Below the pieces are notes generated by a model, which was not told where the DNA came from, did no database searches, and saw only the letters and a program-made list of their open reading frames with translations. This document shows, in pieces, positions 32,718 to 45,211 of a stretch of DNA of 64,000 nt (the stretch's first letter is position 1; each line of letters opens with the position of its first letter). Source of the DNA: Mesocentrotus franciscanus (Eukaryota; Echinodermata; Echinoidea; Camarodonta; Strongylocentrotidae); contig CP137684.1 in assembly GCA_037976565.1 (NCBI GenBank), positions 23,735,010 to 23,799,009 on the forward strand, written 5' to 3'. A program made the position numbers and the translations under genes.

Positions 32718-32912
32718 GGTGGCAATGGAAGCGCTCCCTTAAAGTTAAACTTGAAGGCCTCCAACGGCAACGAAGTAGCACCAAGGGTGATTTTCGAAAG
32801 TGCATTCCAAGCAGTTACTGTCCCGAGGGAAAAATGAGTTCCGGTAGAGTTGGGTGCGGGATGGGGTAGCGCGTTATAGCGCCAGCAACTTCTTATGAAT
32901 TGAAATTTGAAA
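32718..32912 (-). pseudogene. decayed LINE reverse-transcriptase C-terminus
   Basis: The minus-strand frame includes TGTHFSLGTVTAWNALSKI and ATSLPLEAFKFNFKGAL, which fit the F..RTV..WN.LP....ATSL..FK..L ending common at the C-terminus of CR1/Jockey/RTE-type polymerases. The frame continues into proline-rich sequence where a direct repeat (about 32650 and 32692, ~42 bp) lies. No catalytic region is present. Confidence is moderate because the motif is short and recalled from memory. Confidence 0.55.
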
Positions 32913-33312
32913 GCATGCATAGCCTAGATCTACAAAGTAAGTTAAATAAATGTCAGATTGTTAGCAGTAGTAGACTGTATTCAGGTATTATTAAACCAAT
33001 AGCAACAGTGCAAGTAGATTCTAGAGGTCTAATATAATAATTTGTTGTTAGAATTAAATTTGCAAAAATTATAGGACGGATATGAAAGGAGAATGGTTTG
33101 AACTTTGATACCTTTGTCTTTGAGTGGCTTTGTTCAACTTTAATCAAGGGCAAGGCTCAAATGATAGTTGAATGTCTAGAACTCTAACAATCAACTTAAG
33201 TTTCTACTTTCCCGCTATTGACAACGGTAAAATGTAAAGTATCTTGTAAGTTGGATTAGATCTACTTTCAGTCAAAATTAATGTAACACTTTTGTTTCCC
33301 TCGCTTTGTCAG

Positions 33313-33775
33313 AATTTGCACCGCTAGGCTACAGCATGGAGCCAACAAGAGAACTGCTGGTTCAGTGGAAAAAAAGATGGCTCCAAAAACGTTGTAGTGT
33401 ATGGAGATATTCAATGTTCCCGATGGATTCCAATAAAAGGGACAAAAGTCTTCATGCCTTAGAAAGGCAGCAGATGGGAGGGAGTTGTCCTGGCAGTGGA
33501 TGATGAGTTGGATGAGATGGCTCCAAAAACGTTGTAGTGTATGGAGATATTCAATGTTCCCGATGGATTCCAATAAAAGGGACAAAAGTCTTCATGCCTT
33601 AGAAAGGCAGCAGATGGGAGGGAGTTGTCCTGGCAGTGGATGATGAGTCTGAGGAAAGTGATGATGACAGCATGCCACTTGCTCAGCTCACAAGTGATGA
33701 TGACAACATACCACTTGCTCAGCTCATAAGTGATGATGACAATTAACATACCACTTGCCCAGCTCATAATTAAAG
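33313..33775 (+). pseudogene. broken exon with acidic SDDD-PLAQL repeats (copy 1)
   Basis: A strong acceptor (TTCCCTCGCTTTGTCAG) precedes 33313 and a donor (AAAG|GTAACA) follows 33775. The opening frame (APLGYSMEPTRELLVQWKK) changes at a seven-A run into KDGSKNVVVYGDIQCSRW, then meets TAG, then continues as RWEGVVLAVDDESEESDDD and two PLAQL repeats to TAA. The W-DGS-NVV...G-VLAV pattern recalls small Tudor/SH3-like regions of uncharacterised animal proteins; that is a guess. Copy 1 alone also carries a 140-bp tandem duplication (33376-33655), which is not a multiple of three. Clearly non-functional as it stands. Confidence 0.65.
33376..33655 (+). repeat. 140-bp tandem duplication inside the broken exon
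   Basis: GATGGCTCCAAAAACG occurs at 33376 and 33516 and the copies match across 140 bp. The second duplication unit has only one (from 47665). Confidence 0.95.
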
Positions 33776-33779
33776 GTAA

Positions 33780-34380
33780 CATTTTTTTTTGACAAGTAGA
33801 CTTGTGAAAATGCAGAATATAAAAGTGCACAACAAAGTTTAGACAGTCCTTGACCCCATTCGAGATGGGTTTAATTCTGGTATAACACGCATTTCCCATA
33901 GACTCCAGCCCAAGATATCTTGGGAATAGTCTTGAGCAGGTTAAAGTTTACATTTAAAGAAACTCAAGGAAAAAAAATTAGGTATATGATGATCAAGTCT
34001 GATGACAGTAAAGAGATAAATGATTTCAAGAAAGGTAATATGCATTAGTTTTTAGTGTGTAATTATTTTTTAAAATATTTGTCATTCATTTATCTTTCAT
34101 CACACCAAATTAAAGGTTGCAGTGCCTCCCAACATTTTTGAAGTGTCTTCTAACATGTTTGAAGTGTCTACATGTTTCTAATGAATTTAAGCAAAATCAT
34201 AATTAAAGCTAAACTAGAGTACTGGTAGTAAAAGCGTATTGACAACAAAACTGGTAATTTATGGTCATAAAATGTTCGATGAACACTAAAATAGTAAATG
34301 TAATCAATATTTCTCTATTATCATGACGCATTTAGAAGAATTCGGGTGTAAAACAACCCTCGTCGTATACCCTTTTCGCG
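33780..34380. other. AT-rich stretch, nothing recognised
   Basis: No open frame or repeat beyond the duplicate at 47928-48490. A direct GAAGTGTCT pair occurs near 34140 and 34160. Confidence 0.5.
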
Positions 34381-34660
34381 AGGAAACCGTTGAATGACTT
34401 GTTTGAATCTCCTAACGGTCTAACACCCTCTCTCGGTTGAACGAAAACATATGGCGGTTTCATCGCCACAACACGCACTCTTCTCGCCCAGTGGGAGGAC
34501 TGTCGTCTGCTAGCGAGCTATCTCGCTGAGCTGAGCTGGACTGAGCTGGACTGCCGTCTATGCATTTGGTAGCAAGCTGCATGCACGATAACGCACGATC
34601 GGTCAGCTAGCGCTAGGGCTGCGCTGCACTGGCCGCGGAGCTGTATACATGTCTGGCTAT
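34380..34660. promoter_or_regulatory. CpG-rich island-like patch
   Basis: Much higher GC and CpG content than the surroundings, with GAGCTGGACT direct repeats (about 34533-34554) and several short palindromes (GCTAGCGCTAG, TGCATGCA). Such patches can mark promoters. On neither strand does an obvious first exon follow, so the call is tentative. Duplicate at 48535-48815. Confidence 0.3.
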
Positions 34661-34939
34661 GCAACAATTACGGCATCTTCTCACCGGACAATTAGGTGGT
34701 CAACATTCAATGCTCAACAATAGAAATACTCCCCCAAAACTGGCGATATGCATACTATGTACAGATGCTCTTTTGGTGTGTTTTAATAATCGACCTACCT
34801 TTCTTATAGCTGGCAGCCCTCGAGAACTTGCAAGATAGTCGCCGATGCATGATGCCCATGTGCACAGTAATATACACATACACAACTTCATGCCTAGCCT
34901 TTTCCACTGACCTCATACCCGGGCTGTTGTATCTTTCGC

Positions 34940-34990
34940 GGTTTTTTCCTTCTCCCTCTCCCTCTCTACTACTCTCTCTGCCCTTTCTTT
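34940..34990. repeat. CT-rich tract
   Basis: CCTTCTCCCTCTCCCTCTCTACTACTCTCT-like pyrimidine run, shared with 49094-49140. Confidence 0.8.
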
Positions 34991-35204
34991 CTTTGTTATA
35001 CCGGCTGACGTCCTGACCATGTAGGGGGTTTGCTTTATATGTCTCGTTACGGGTGGCTGTAAATAGTCGTACTTGTACATGTATTATAAATTGGAGCTAC
35101 GGTTAGCTTGCACATTATTTTGCATAATCCTCTAAACCTTTTTCTCAAATGTCCAATGTCCAATGTTTCTCGCATTTTCTGTTTTTATTAAAAATAATTA
35201 TTTG

Positions 35205-35331
35205 CCGGCCGCCAGATCAATTCTGTGGCGGCCGCCTTATAATGTTGTTATGCTGTAGATAGAAAGAGGAAATTATAGAAGAATAAAAATATACAATAAC
35301 ATAAGGAAAGATAGAATTATCCGGCGGCCGC
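35205..35331. mobile_element. 127-bp GGCCGCC-ended MITE, intact target of the large insertion
   Basis: Left end CCGGCCGCCAGATCAATTCT and right end AGAATTATCCGGCGGCCGC are inverted with few mismatches. Immediately inside the left end is a second GGCGGCC hairpin strand. Its leftmost CCGG (35205-35208) is the uninterrupted version of the site that holds the 12.8-kb insertion in copy 2. Confidence 0.75.
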
Positions 35332-35469
35332 ATGATTCACTGGTTCTTATTCATGCAGTAATAGTTGGCTTTTCCTTTTATCTCTCTCCTTTTTTTTTAT
35401 TACCCTTGATATGGAGAGGGGCGTGGGCTGCTCAGTCGTTTTGTTCCTCTTCCCTCGACCTTTTTAGGT

Positions 35470-36000
35470 ACCCTATTTCATTTTCGGAATTATGAACCCT
35501 ATTTTTTATTTTCTGAATTATGAACGCTTTTTCATTTTCTGAATTACGAACGCTTTGTCATTTTCGGAAATACGAACCTTCGGAATTATGAACCCTCCGG
35601 GTGAACCCTATTTCATTTTCGGAATTATGAACCCTATTTCATTTTCGGAATTATGAACGCTTTTTCATTTGCTGAATTATGAACCCTTTGTCAGTTTTCG
35701 GAAATATACGAACCTTGGGAATTATGAATCCTATTTCACTTTTCTGATTTATGAACCCTTTGTCATTTTCGGAATTCTGAACCTTCGGAAATATGAACCC
35801 TAATTCATTTTCGGCATTATGAACCTTCGGAATGACGAAACTTCTGAATAATGCAACAAAATATGACATATGTTCGGTATTATGAACGCTTTTTCATCTT
35901 CGTAATTATGAACCCCTAGGCTTGGGAAATTTGTGTTTCGGAATTATGAACCTTCGGAAATATGAACCTTTGGAAAAACGAACCTTCGGAAAAATGAGTG
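35470..36000. repeat. 26-bp minisatellite (TTTCGGAATTATGAACCCTA)
   Basis: GGAATTATGAACCC-type units recur every ~26 bp with variants (GAATTACGAACGC, GGAAATACGAACCT) and some shortened units. Copied at 62466-62835 minus about the last third. Confidence 0.93.
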
Positions 36001-36224
36001 CCCCCTGGTAAATGTTACGGATGGATTATGCCCGTTTAGTTGTGTCATTACAACGCAACTTTTATACCGAGTGGTCCCAATGATTATGATATGAATAATA
36101 TGATTATATACCAAAATAAAGGTCAAAATTAGGCGAACAAACATACTAAATTTCAACAATTTAATTTTACAGCTAGCAATACAAAATATAAAACATTAGA
36201 GTTTCATATCCCACCATTAAACCG

Positions 36225-36305
36225 CCTCTATCCCCACCCCGGAGCGGATCCAGCCGGCGGCAAGGAGGGGCCAGAGGGGGGCCAGACCCGGCCCCCCCCC
36301 CCACT
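36225..36305. repeat. GC-rich GGAGCGGATCCAGCC patch with C-run
   Basis: GGAGCGGATCCAGCCGGCGGC, then GGGGCCAGA repeats and a run of twelve or more C. Resembles the GGCGGATCC ends seen elsewhere. Copy at 62925-62980 lacks the C-run. Confidence 0.7.
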
Positions 36306-36489
36306 CAGTGTTATTTAGGGTACGCATATGCGTGCGTTCCCTCCTTTTGAAAACACCCCCTAAGTCCGGTGTGTAAAGTCAATTTTGTGTATGTACGAGC
36401 CTTTATGCCTTGAATCTACATTTGCTAACACATTTTCCCAAGATTTGAATCTGTTATTATCAGAGCTATTTACTAATGAGAAAATACAT

Positions 36490-36710
36490 ACAGTAAACAA
36501 CTAAATTGTTCATACCCCTTGTAAATTTGATGTTTCTTGTGTTTTGTGTAACTAAAAAATGAATTAAGGCTTCAAATAAATATTTTTAGATGTGATCTTT
36601 AATATGTCACATTATCAAGAAACACAGATCAGGATAAATGTATTTTTCACATACTTCAAAACATACAAGAGTTGGTAAGGGTATGAATAATTCAGTCGTT
36701 ACCTGTACCT
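36490..36710. mobile_element. palindromic MITE, family 1 (copy C)
   Basis: Copy made by the 15-kb duplication, nearly identical to 21419-21639. Confidence 0.75.
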
Positions 36711-39700
36711 TTAAGTTCCTTTCAATAAACGTAGGACTATGCAAGACTTGTAAATCCGCATTTTGTGTATATTTAGCAGGATTTGCCGTCTCTCTTGCGT
36801 TATCACCTTTTTACTCGCTTAAAAGCTAAATTTAGACAAACTATTTGCATGTAAATTTTCTTGAAAAAATAGGAGAGACTAAATTGTAAATAGGTGATTG
36901 TGATCCATAAACATAAGGTGATAACGAATTGTAAATAAGAGCAGGGTTATTACAGAAAGGAGTTATCATAATGTTATAATGAATGGATTAGAATGATATC
37001 TTTATTTTATTTGTTGAAAATAAAGAGTTAAAAATAAGTTAGAAATGGAAAAATAATAACATCGAGAATAGTGTTAATTAATGATATAATATTGCAATCC
37101 ACAATTCAGACCTAAAAATAGACAACTATTGAAATAGATGATAAATCGCTTTAATATAATAGGCGATTTAAAAAAAAGACATTGTTGCCTGACAACTTGC
37201 CTGTTTTGCTTCAGGTTATTGGTTGACATTGTGTGATTGGCTTATTATTTTCCAGCAATAAAAAAAGTAATAAAGCGAATAATATGCAAGCTATTTATAT
37301 CCGTTATGCTTAAAAACAATTTAGAGTGCATGTTTGCCTCATATTTGTACTGCATTTGTGGATGCTTGATAATGATGATAATGTGATGATTATGTTTTTG
37401 ATGATGAGGATTATGATGGTGATAATAACATTACTATTACTAATAAAGAATTATAATAATCATGATTATAATTTTTATTTAAAATAAAGACCACTCAAAA
37501 CTAGTATATCAAGCTCAAATGAGGTATACTCCCAGCCCTCTTATGCAGCATCTTGTTCTCAAAATAACGAAATAAAAGCTCTAGAAAAAAAGAGCAAATT
37601 GGCAAGATTAAATAAGTAGCATTTTTTTTGTTCGCATTCGCATTGATCTATAGTACCAAAAGACATGAAGATTTGTAAGAATAAAATCCAACATAAATAT
37701 TTTAGTTTTGTTCTTTTCGAGTTTTCCAAACCATTGTCACTGAGGGAACAGGTAATGAAAAATGCGATTATGATAAACAGTTTGATTTACATTAAGTATC
37801 CTACTTATTAACGTATTGTAACAAGTAGCATTCTAAAGAATTTATTTCAAGCTACTTTATCATAATCTTATTTTGGTGTTAATGCCCTTTTGCTGGGAAG
37901 GAAAACTACACTTTAGCGTAAATTTGTTCCCAGTATAAGGGTGAACGGAAAAAGTGCTTATATCTTCAAAAGTTTACCATCATTTTTAATAATATTTAAG
38001 TTGGTGATTCTTGAAGAGGTATTTTATCATTGGATGAAATTTAAAAGATGTTCGAACAGTATAATTACTTCAGGAATGTGCTGCAAAAAGGAGCATAATC
38101 TCGAAACCCGGTTTTCGTACGCACAGGCGTTCACGCTCTTCTGCCGGGCACACGACGATATATATATATATTAAAAATCAGGATGGACTAGTGCACGTAC
38201 TATGCGAGGTGGAATTAATTTTTTTCAGTTGGTACATTGGTTCGGATATGTACTCCCAACGAGTGAAATTGGTAGATGGGTGTAACAGTCCAGTCCCACC
38301 AACGAGACAGGCCCAAGACTGACACCAAACCGACAACAGACATTTCAAAATAATTACATTACCCCCGAATGTCCAAGACTGAGGTGTGACTGAGGTATAA
38401 CGACATCCTGTTATTGTGATACCTCTGTAAACTGTTCACGGTTGATATATTTTAGATGTGAATTCTTGGCGAGCACGTAGCATGAAGGGAATTCGATGAA
38501 TAGAGGATAATACAAAATTAAAATACCGTAATCCTAAAAATAAACCTTTCTTTTCATGATATGACAAAGGCCTTCATTCACCGACGTAAGCAGGCCTTCC
38601 ATTTCAAAAGGTCAAACACCATTCCGATAGTATTGATATTGAACTATACTAGCTAGCTGCTGCTATAAGCTGCGCGATTTCGTTATGTAAGCTATATGTA
38701 ATTACCAGTTGTAATTAATTTTTTGGTAGGTTTTTCAAAATTCAAATGTTTGTGGGTTTTGGTGTGTGTTTTGTTTTCTTTACTTGCGAGTTGCTATTAA
38801 ATATTTCCATAAAAGTTGACATCCAATGGTTTTACAATATCACAAGCATGTTACTTATACTCTTTTCACACTTGTTTTGCTTAACCCCGTACTTTGCTTA
38901 GACCCATACTATCCTTAACCCCGGACTAACTTTTTTGGCTTTTCACACACGCTGTTTTAGTCCCATACTAAGCGCCTATCCAGCAATAAAGAAATTCACG
39001 CTGCTCTCACTGGATTCGTTAGCCCCGGACTAGCTGTATAGTGTGAATATTCATTAGGAGATTTTCTGCAGCTGCGCACTTGCTCGATCGCGTCATATAA
39101 CGAACGGTACGGCAGCGTGCGCAGTATACAGTATACAGTATACATGAGTGATCGGCAGCTCATCAGCTGCAGTACAAGCCGTAAAATAAAATAATCAAGA
39201 CAAAGCGCTAGGTAATATAACTCAGAAATATATTAAATAATAAAAAAGGGTATTATTGCTTATTAGGAACTCTGGTTGATGCGCTGGCAAATTCGGAAAT
39301 TGGTCAAGAATACTAACGGACCGTACTGCAATAAATGGTACGTTGGCATGTTGGCGACTAACGGACAAAAGACATTTTGGTGGGGTATTCTAAAGTTAAG
39401 CCGCTTATTATTCAACTGATTTTTTGAAACATAATATTAATTCTTTGTCATTTCAGTAATATCACTCCGTTAATAATAACCTCGAAAAAGAATGCCAGTT
39501 GTAAAACAATTTAGAGTGAAAAATTATGGCAGCTAGACAGATTATTATACCGAAGCCGTTCTCGAAACCATAAAATATTAGACCGGGTACTGCTGTTCAT
39601 TTATCTACCATGTGATTGCCTAATGACGCTTAATAGAAATAGTACCATGGGGTCGTTTATTGTAAAACAAAATAGTTCAAATAGCATTATAGAGACGATG

Positions 39701-40096
39701 AACAAAAAAAGAATAATAATACAACGCCATTAAAGAGAAAGTTGAGTTTCGGGGAGAGGTGAAAAATAATTTGTGAGCGTTGTCATTGTTATTTTGGAAG
39801 TGGGGAAGAACATCAGAGAAAAACAAGTTCCCTGAAAAGCATGGCTCTTTAAATGCCTCCATATTCTAAATATGACAAGTAACAGCTTAAAAATGAGGCC
39901 GATTTTTAGTTGTGTAGTCCCATATACATCTTTCTGTGTACAGTGCTTGTTACTTTATCAAGACTTGGGCCGAATTTCTTATCATTTTGATGACTCCAAA
40001 ACCTTGCAGTACACAATAATACTTATCTACTACATGATCAACCTTTTCTGATCGATTCCACACCGTTTCTTTCACAATGCAATCGCGTGACCAGGG

Positions 40097-40222
40097 CCCC
40101 GTATTACAAAGAGTTGATATCAATCGCAACTATGTACATTAGAGATGGGAGACTGCAAACTTGCGATTGATTGGAGGACTTACGATTGATTTGGATCAAT
40201 CGTAACTCTTTGTAATACGGGG
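40097..40222. mobile_element. MITE, duplicate with one internal unit fewer
   Basis: Same element as 25027-25179 in duplication copy 2. It lacks one 27-bp internal repeat, so the two copies diverged by unit gain or loss after duplication. Confidence 0.85.
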
Positions 40223-40739
40223 ACCAGAACTCAACTTTATCTTTAAGCGAGAGAACGATCACCTTATCTCTCTCCGCCAAATAATCCGAACAATAGAATC
40301 AACCGAGTGGAATCAACTGTTAAAAGAATTTATTAGGAGTTATCAGGAGAATTTAATGGCGAACGATTGTCGCTAAAATTCAGAAATTGTTGATTAGATT
40401 GCTTTTCCCCAAAATCACCATGAGACATAACGCTAGATAGAACTATGATCGACAATAATCTGAAAATAGTTAGAAAACATTGGAAGTAGAATCAATAAGA
40501 CATAATGCCATCATGTGCCCCCTATATTTCCCAGATCGGATACCCTCCTCTTAGACCCCTCCACAGGACGTCGATCAATTACATATATGTGCCCCCAATA
40601 AACTCTGGCTATGGCCCTGCTAAACCTATTACTACTACTTCTAGGTAGAGGAAGGTGAAGGAAGAAGGAGAATAATCATTTCAGCCATATTAGTTATTAT
40701 ATTCTTTTATGATCGAGGCATAATATTATTGGATTCTTA

Positions 40740-40988
40740 TATAGCGCACGTATCCACCTTGCAAGGTGCTCAAGGCGCTCAACATTACCCGGCTATGTTA
40801 GGCTGCCGATTGCGGCGCTCACCGCATTCAAGGAATTCCTTCCTACCGGCCGTACCCATTTAACACCTGGGTGGAGAGTGGCAAGCGTAGATTAATGTCT
40901 TGCCAAAGGACATTAGTGACGCGGCGGGACTCGAACCGCGGACCCTGTGATCCACAGTCCGACGACTTATCCACTAGGCCACAACACA
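40740..40988 (-). mobile_element. tRNA-derived SINE, duplicate
   Basis: Copy of 25683-25945 carried by the 15-kb duplication, with a one-base loss (CGCTCAAC instead of CGCTCCAAC). Confidence 0.85.
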
Positions 40989-41778
40989 TTCACATGCATA
41001 TTGCATACTCCGTGGTAAGTAGGCAGCAAGCGAGCGAAAAAAAGGGCAAGGACGAAGAGAGAGAGAGAGTATGGCCCGGGTTTAAATTCAATTTTCTTTA
41101 AATTATTAAACCTGGTACTGATGATCCTTTTTCTGCCATCTGATTGCCATGTGACGCTACAAAAAATAGTAGAACGGTGCCGTTTATTGTCAACAAATTT
41201 TAGAAAAAGCATTGTAGAGATAATGAACAAAAAAGAATAATAATACAACGTCGTTAAGCGTGAGATCGTTTACTTTATCTCTTTCCGCAAATAATCCGAA
41301 CAATTAAATCAACCGAGTGGAATGAACTGTTAAACGAATTTATCATGAGTCCTGAAATAATAATTTGCTACCGATTGTTATAGTACTATTTAAGAGCATC
41401 AATCCTGACGACGGATAGTCAACCTGTTCGAAACGTCGGGCTTTTCCTACCCTATCCTCTCCAACCGGCTCTATAGTTCTCCTTAGAACTATAAGCTAAG
41501 AAAGATAACCAACCTTTTTCAAGACTACACAAACAGTCCTTTTCAGGACTACACACACACAAGAAAGAAAGATTACCGAGAGTCCTTTTCAGGACTCCCC
41601 AATCCTCCCTCTCTCTCACATGGTGCAACCGCAAGCATACTTATAAGCAGAATCTTGGATGTAGTGTAGCAATATATCCAGGGCTCATGACGTATTGCAA
41701 AATATAATCAGGGATAATAAGGATCAGAATGATACTAGGCCTACTGCTACAGTTACTACTATCTGTCTATCAATCAGA

Positions 41779-42231
41779 CTATAGTTTATCCAGACGTTGG
41801 ACAAAGTCCTCCTCATAACATTTCCTTTCTCTTCTGTCTCTAGCTGTCCTAGTCCAAGCGGCCGTTCCCATGTATGATATTAGGTCATCTCTCCATCTTC
41901 TCTTCTGCCTTCCTCTTCTTCTCTTTCCTGTCCTTGGTTGTCATTCTGTTAAACGATTTGTCCATATAATGTCCTGAAGTCTTGCTACATGCCCAGCCCA
42001 TCTCCACTTTGATTCTCTGACTTTCTCCATGATGTCTTTAACCTTTGTTTTCTGGTGTATGACTTTGTGATTGATTTTGTCTCGCAGAGATAAATGCGAC
42101 ATCTTTCTCTCCATGGCTCGTTGAGTAGTCACAAGCTTCTGTTCCAGATCCTTTGTCAATGACCATGTTTCTGATCCATATGTCATAGTTGTTAGAACAG
42201 GTACTACTGCCCTACTGCAATTGATGATCAT
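41779..42231 (-). pseudogene. LINE reverse-transcriptase C-terminal fragment, duplicate
   Basis: Copy of 26738-27189 in the second duplication unit, with the same 5' truncation and the same premature TGA (41941-41943), so both defects predate the duplication. It differs by a few substitutions, including KWRWAGHVAR for KWRWVGHVAR. Confidence 0.85.
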
Positions 42232-42384
42232 GCTGGTGATGTCGATGATAATATTGATATAATAATGATGATAATGATTATAATATTAATGATCATCACC
42301 ATCATCATCATATTCATCATATTCATACTCATGATAATGATAACAATAATAACAATGATAACAATAATAATAATAATAATAATA

Positions 42385-42797
42385 ACTAGACATGTAATAC
42401 TTGTTAATAACAAATATAGGTGGGCTGTTCCAAGTGCATGCCACACATGTTTAGTGACATACTAAGTAGTTAAGATAACATTGCCATGATTTGACCTTAT
42501 TTTTTGAAATAATCCTCTTATTCAGGTCTATTAGTGTGCCAAATTTCTAGTCTATACAATGCATGGTTTTAGAGAAACCATGTACAGTATATTTGACCTT
42601 GGACCCTCAAATCTAAATATCAAAATGAAATATGCATTTTCTAGATTTTTGTTTTTTTATAAGAAATCATATCTCCCACTCATACTCTATCCAACTATGA
42701 ACTAGACTTAAATTCATCACTTTGACGAATTAGGTGATACGTATGCTAATGATTTACATAATGAAGAATGCATTTTCACGATTTCATATTGTTATAT
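42385..42797 (+). repeat. 413-bp dispersed repeat, copy B
   Basis: Reverse complement of 14499-14912. It starts directly at the end of the TAA microsatellite and, with the next 330 bp, takes the place of the copy-1 block 27346-28755. Confidence 0.88.
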
Positions 42798-43128
42798 AAA
42801 ATGCTTCTACCATTATGATCTATCCATATGTCAAGTTTCTACTCTTTAGCCTTGATCATTATGGATGTATGGAAGATAGATTGAGACAATTTGACCATTG
42901 ACCCTGGACAACAACCAGTTATACCTTTGACTCTAATTGACATGAGGTATACAGGCATTGCATATTCCGTGGTAACAATGAAGTAAGCGAGGGAAAATGA
43001 AGGCAATGACAAACGAGAGAGAGAGAGCAACATAATATGGCCGGGTTCAAATTAAGTTTTCTTCAAATTATTAGACCCAGTACTGAGGATCTTTTTATCT
43101 GCCATGTTTTTGTTATTTGACGGCTTTC
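42798..43128 (+). repeat. rest of the copy-2-specific block
   Basis: From about 42950 it matches the left part of 25960-26100 (GCATATTCCGTGGTAA, GAGAGAGAGAG, ATGGCC.GGTT.AAATT, CTTCAAATTATTAGACCCAG), so it belongs to the dispersed family. The first 150 bp is unassigned. Confidence 0.65.
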
Positions 43129-43240
43129 TCACAATACTTATAATATTTAGTCAAATTGTTTATGTTATACAACTCACTCCCAGATCCTATAATCAAATGA
43201 TTGGTCATGCGCGGTCACGTGTGATTCATTTACTGATCCT

Positions 43241-43272
43241 ATTGCACGCTTTTTCACGAAAAAGCGTGCAAT
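43241..43272. repeat. 32-bp hairpin, duplicate
   Basis: Same hairpin as 28876-28907, without change. Confidence 0.92.
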
Positions 43273-43558
43273 ATTTTCCAGTACTATCCAACGATTTTTC
43301 AGTGCCGCGCAGTAGTGCGCGTAGAGGTTAGAGCGCTTAATACTGCGTGTATACACATGGGCCTATTCTTGCGCAGCACTATGCGTAAATGGGTATAGAT
43401 AGAGGTGCGCTTGCTATATCTATACTTATGTGTGCACACTAAATTGAGACTTATTACAACTTGAGATTTATTTGTCAGCCATAAACTGTCACGAAACAAT
43501 CTTGAATTAATTATTTTTACATCAAATAACAAGGATCTAGGAGTTTCGTTGTATAAAA

Positions 43559-43722
43559 CAAATGATGCATGTTTTCATTCGTTCATTATACGATCTATCC
43601 GCCCTGGTTGATGCTGTGTGTATCTATCGCACTCAGCCTAACGGCTTCGTGCGATAGATACACACAGCCTCAACTCGAGTGCGGATAGATCGTATAATGA
43701 ACTCATGCACATGCATCATTTG
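43559..43722. mobile_element. 164-bp palindromic MITE, duplicate
   Basis: As 29194-29357, but the inner arm reads GTGCGATAGATACACACAG and pairs perfectly, so copy 1 has acquired the mismatch. Confidence 0.85.
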
Positions 43723-44974
43723 TATAATATTTACAAAAGATTAGGGTTTCTGCATATATACATGGATTGTATGTAACTCTTTTCAGATGAGCTTATTTAG
43801 TGGCTATTGCTTGGATCAACAATGTTTAGAGGTAACGAGTCAAAAAAAGATATATTATACTCACTGTTTGTGTAGATCCCGCTAAATGCGAAATGAATCG
43901 TGGAATGAGGCGTCGAGTCCTCCCCTCAGAAGTAGTTATCCAATCATGGCGGAGCTAAAATAATTCACCAATAATCTTAAACAGAAAAGTAACTGGCAAC
44001 AAATGACATTCGAGGTTTCTTCTAGAACGTGTTATAAAGGCGTTTACAATGTCTCTTTCGCAAGCTAGATAAGAGGAGAGTCTGTCTCTTGGTCATGAAT
44101 CTGGTTTACGAGATGCCAAAAACATGCAGTGTGTCGAAGAAAAGGGTCTAGAAATCAATCTAATGCCAATTCCCTTTGCACAAATGTGCTTCGTTCCATC
44201 AGATTTTTATGTAGAACTGATTGATAACCCGTATGAAATAAAAGATATAGGGTGCGTGAGTCTGTATTTTACGGTCTGGTAATTACGTGACATTGAGCTG
44301 GTACCCGATGCAAGTCAGCTGGATCATGTGGTCCAAAAACAAATCTAGAGGAAAATACATATAACTAGAGCTAACCAACCAAACAAAAGAACACATATCT
44401 CTCGCTCAGTAAGTGGGTCCTGTACTCTTGTTGGGCATCGCGATACAAATAATATCCTGTGATAAACTGGACTGGGCATTCCGCTCAACAAGTGGAAACC
44501 TTTGTCTGTTCCCAGACAGAAAAGGAACTACTTTAAATGACGATTGGGGGAGGTGACTTCAATTTACTACACTGGCAAATCTAGACAAATCCAAATCTTC
44601 TGTTGCAATTGTAAATATGTTATCTTTTGCGGGGTTAAGCTAGGTATGCCAGGATTTTGTCTCCCAGTCACTATTTGAATATGTCTTGAATGTTTACATT
44701 CGAGTTTCGTTTAATTATGATTGTTATACATGTGCACCCGATACAAACTACGACAGCTATGCTCATCGTCAAATGTGGTAAAAATGAAGCAATGTGCATA
44801 TGTACACTGTTACAACTTTTGTAACAAGTGGTATGAAACTTTCTATGTACTACTGAGGCGTAGTTATCCCTACGTTTTGCGGTTAGACTCGTTAACCAGA
44901 CAGCAGCACCCAGCAATATTTATTTCTACGAACGACTGTAGCGCCAGGTTACCTTTGCCATACCATGATACAAC

Positions 44975-45211
44975 CAGGGGCAAATCCAAGATTTTACTAG
45001 GGGGAGGGGAGGAGGAGCTAGGGAGCTTGAAATGTACGAAATTGCAAGCTTGAAGCCTTTACGTGGAGGCGGGCCCGGAAAATATGATGCCTTTTTGTAG
45101 ATTCTGAGGCATATCCGAGTGCGTAAACATTATGTGAATATTTCAAAGCTTTTTTAAAATTTTTTTTTGGAAAAAAGGGGGCGTCCGCCTCCCAGGCATC
45201 CACTGGATCCG
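44975..45211. mobile_element. hAT-like MITE, duplicate
   Basis: Copy of 30610-30846 in the second duplication unit, with minor substitutions. Confidence 0.6.

Larger units (their letters stand above)
21331..36401 (+). repeat. 15.07-kb tandem duplication, copy 1
   Basis: From TTTATGCCTTGAATC at 21331 the sequence matches 36402 onward, head to tail, over the whole unit. Copy 1 ends at GTACGAGCC (36401). Differences are scattered point changes and a few indels: a replaced block (27345-28755 against 42385-43128), a 140-bp tandem duplication only here (33376-33655), 22-bp and 46-bp segments present here and missing from copy 2 (near 32440 and 32768), and about 315 bp near 35845-36160 missing from copy 2. 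The breakpoint has no microhomology that I can see. Confidence 0.97.

Noticed and set aside
35470..36000. CRISPR-like array of regularly spaced repeats
   Set aside because: Units are contiguous, degenerate and lack unique spacers; the genome is eukaryotic.
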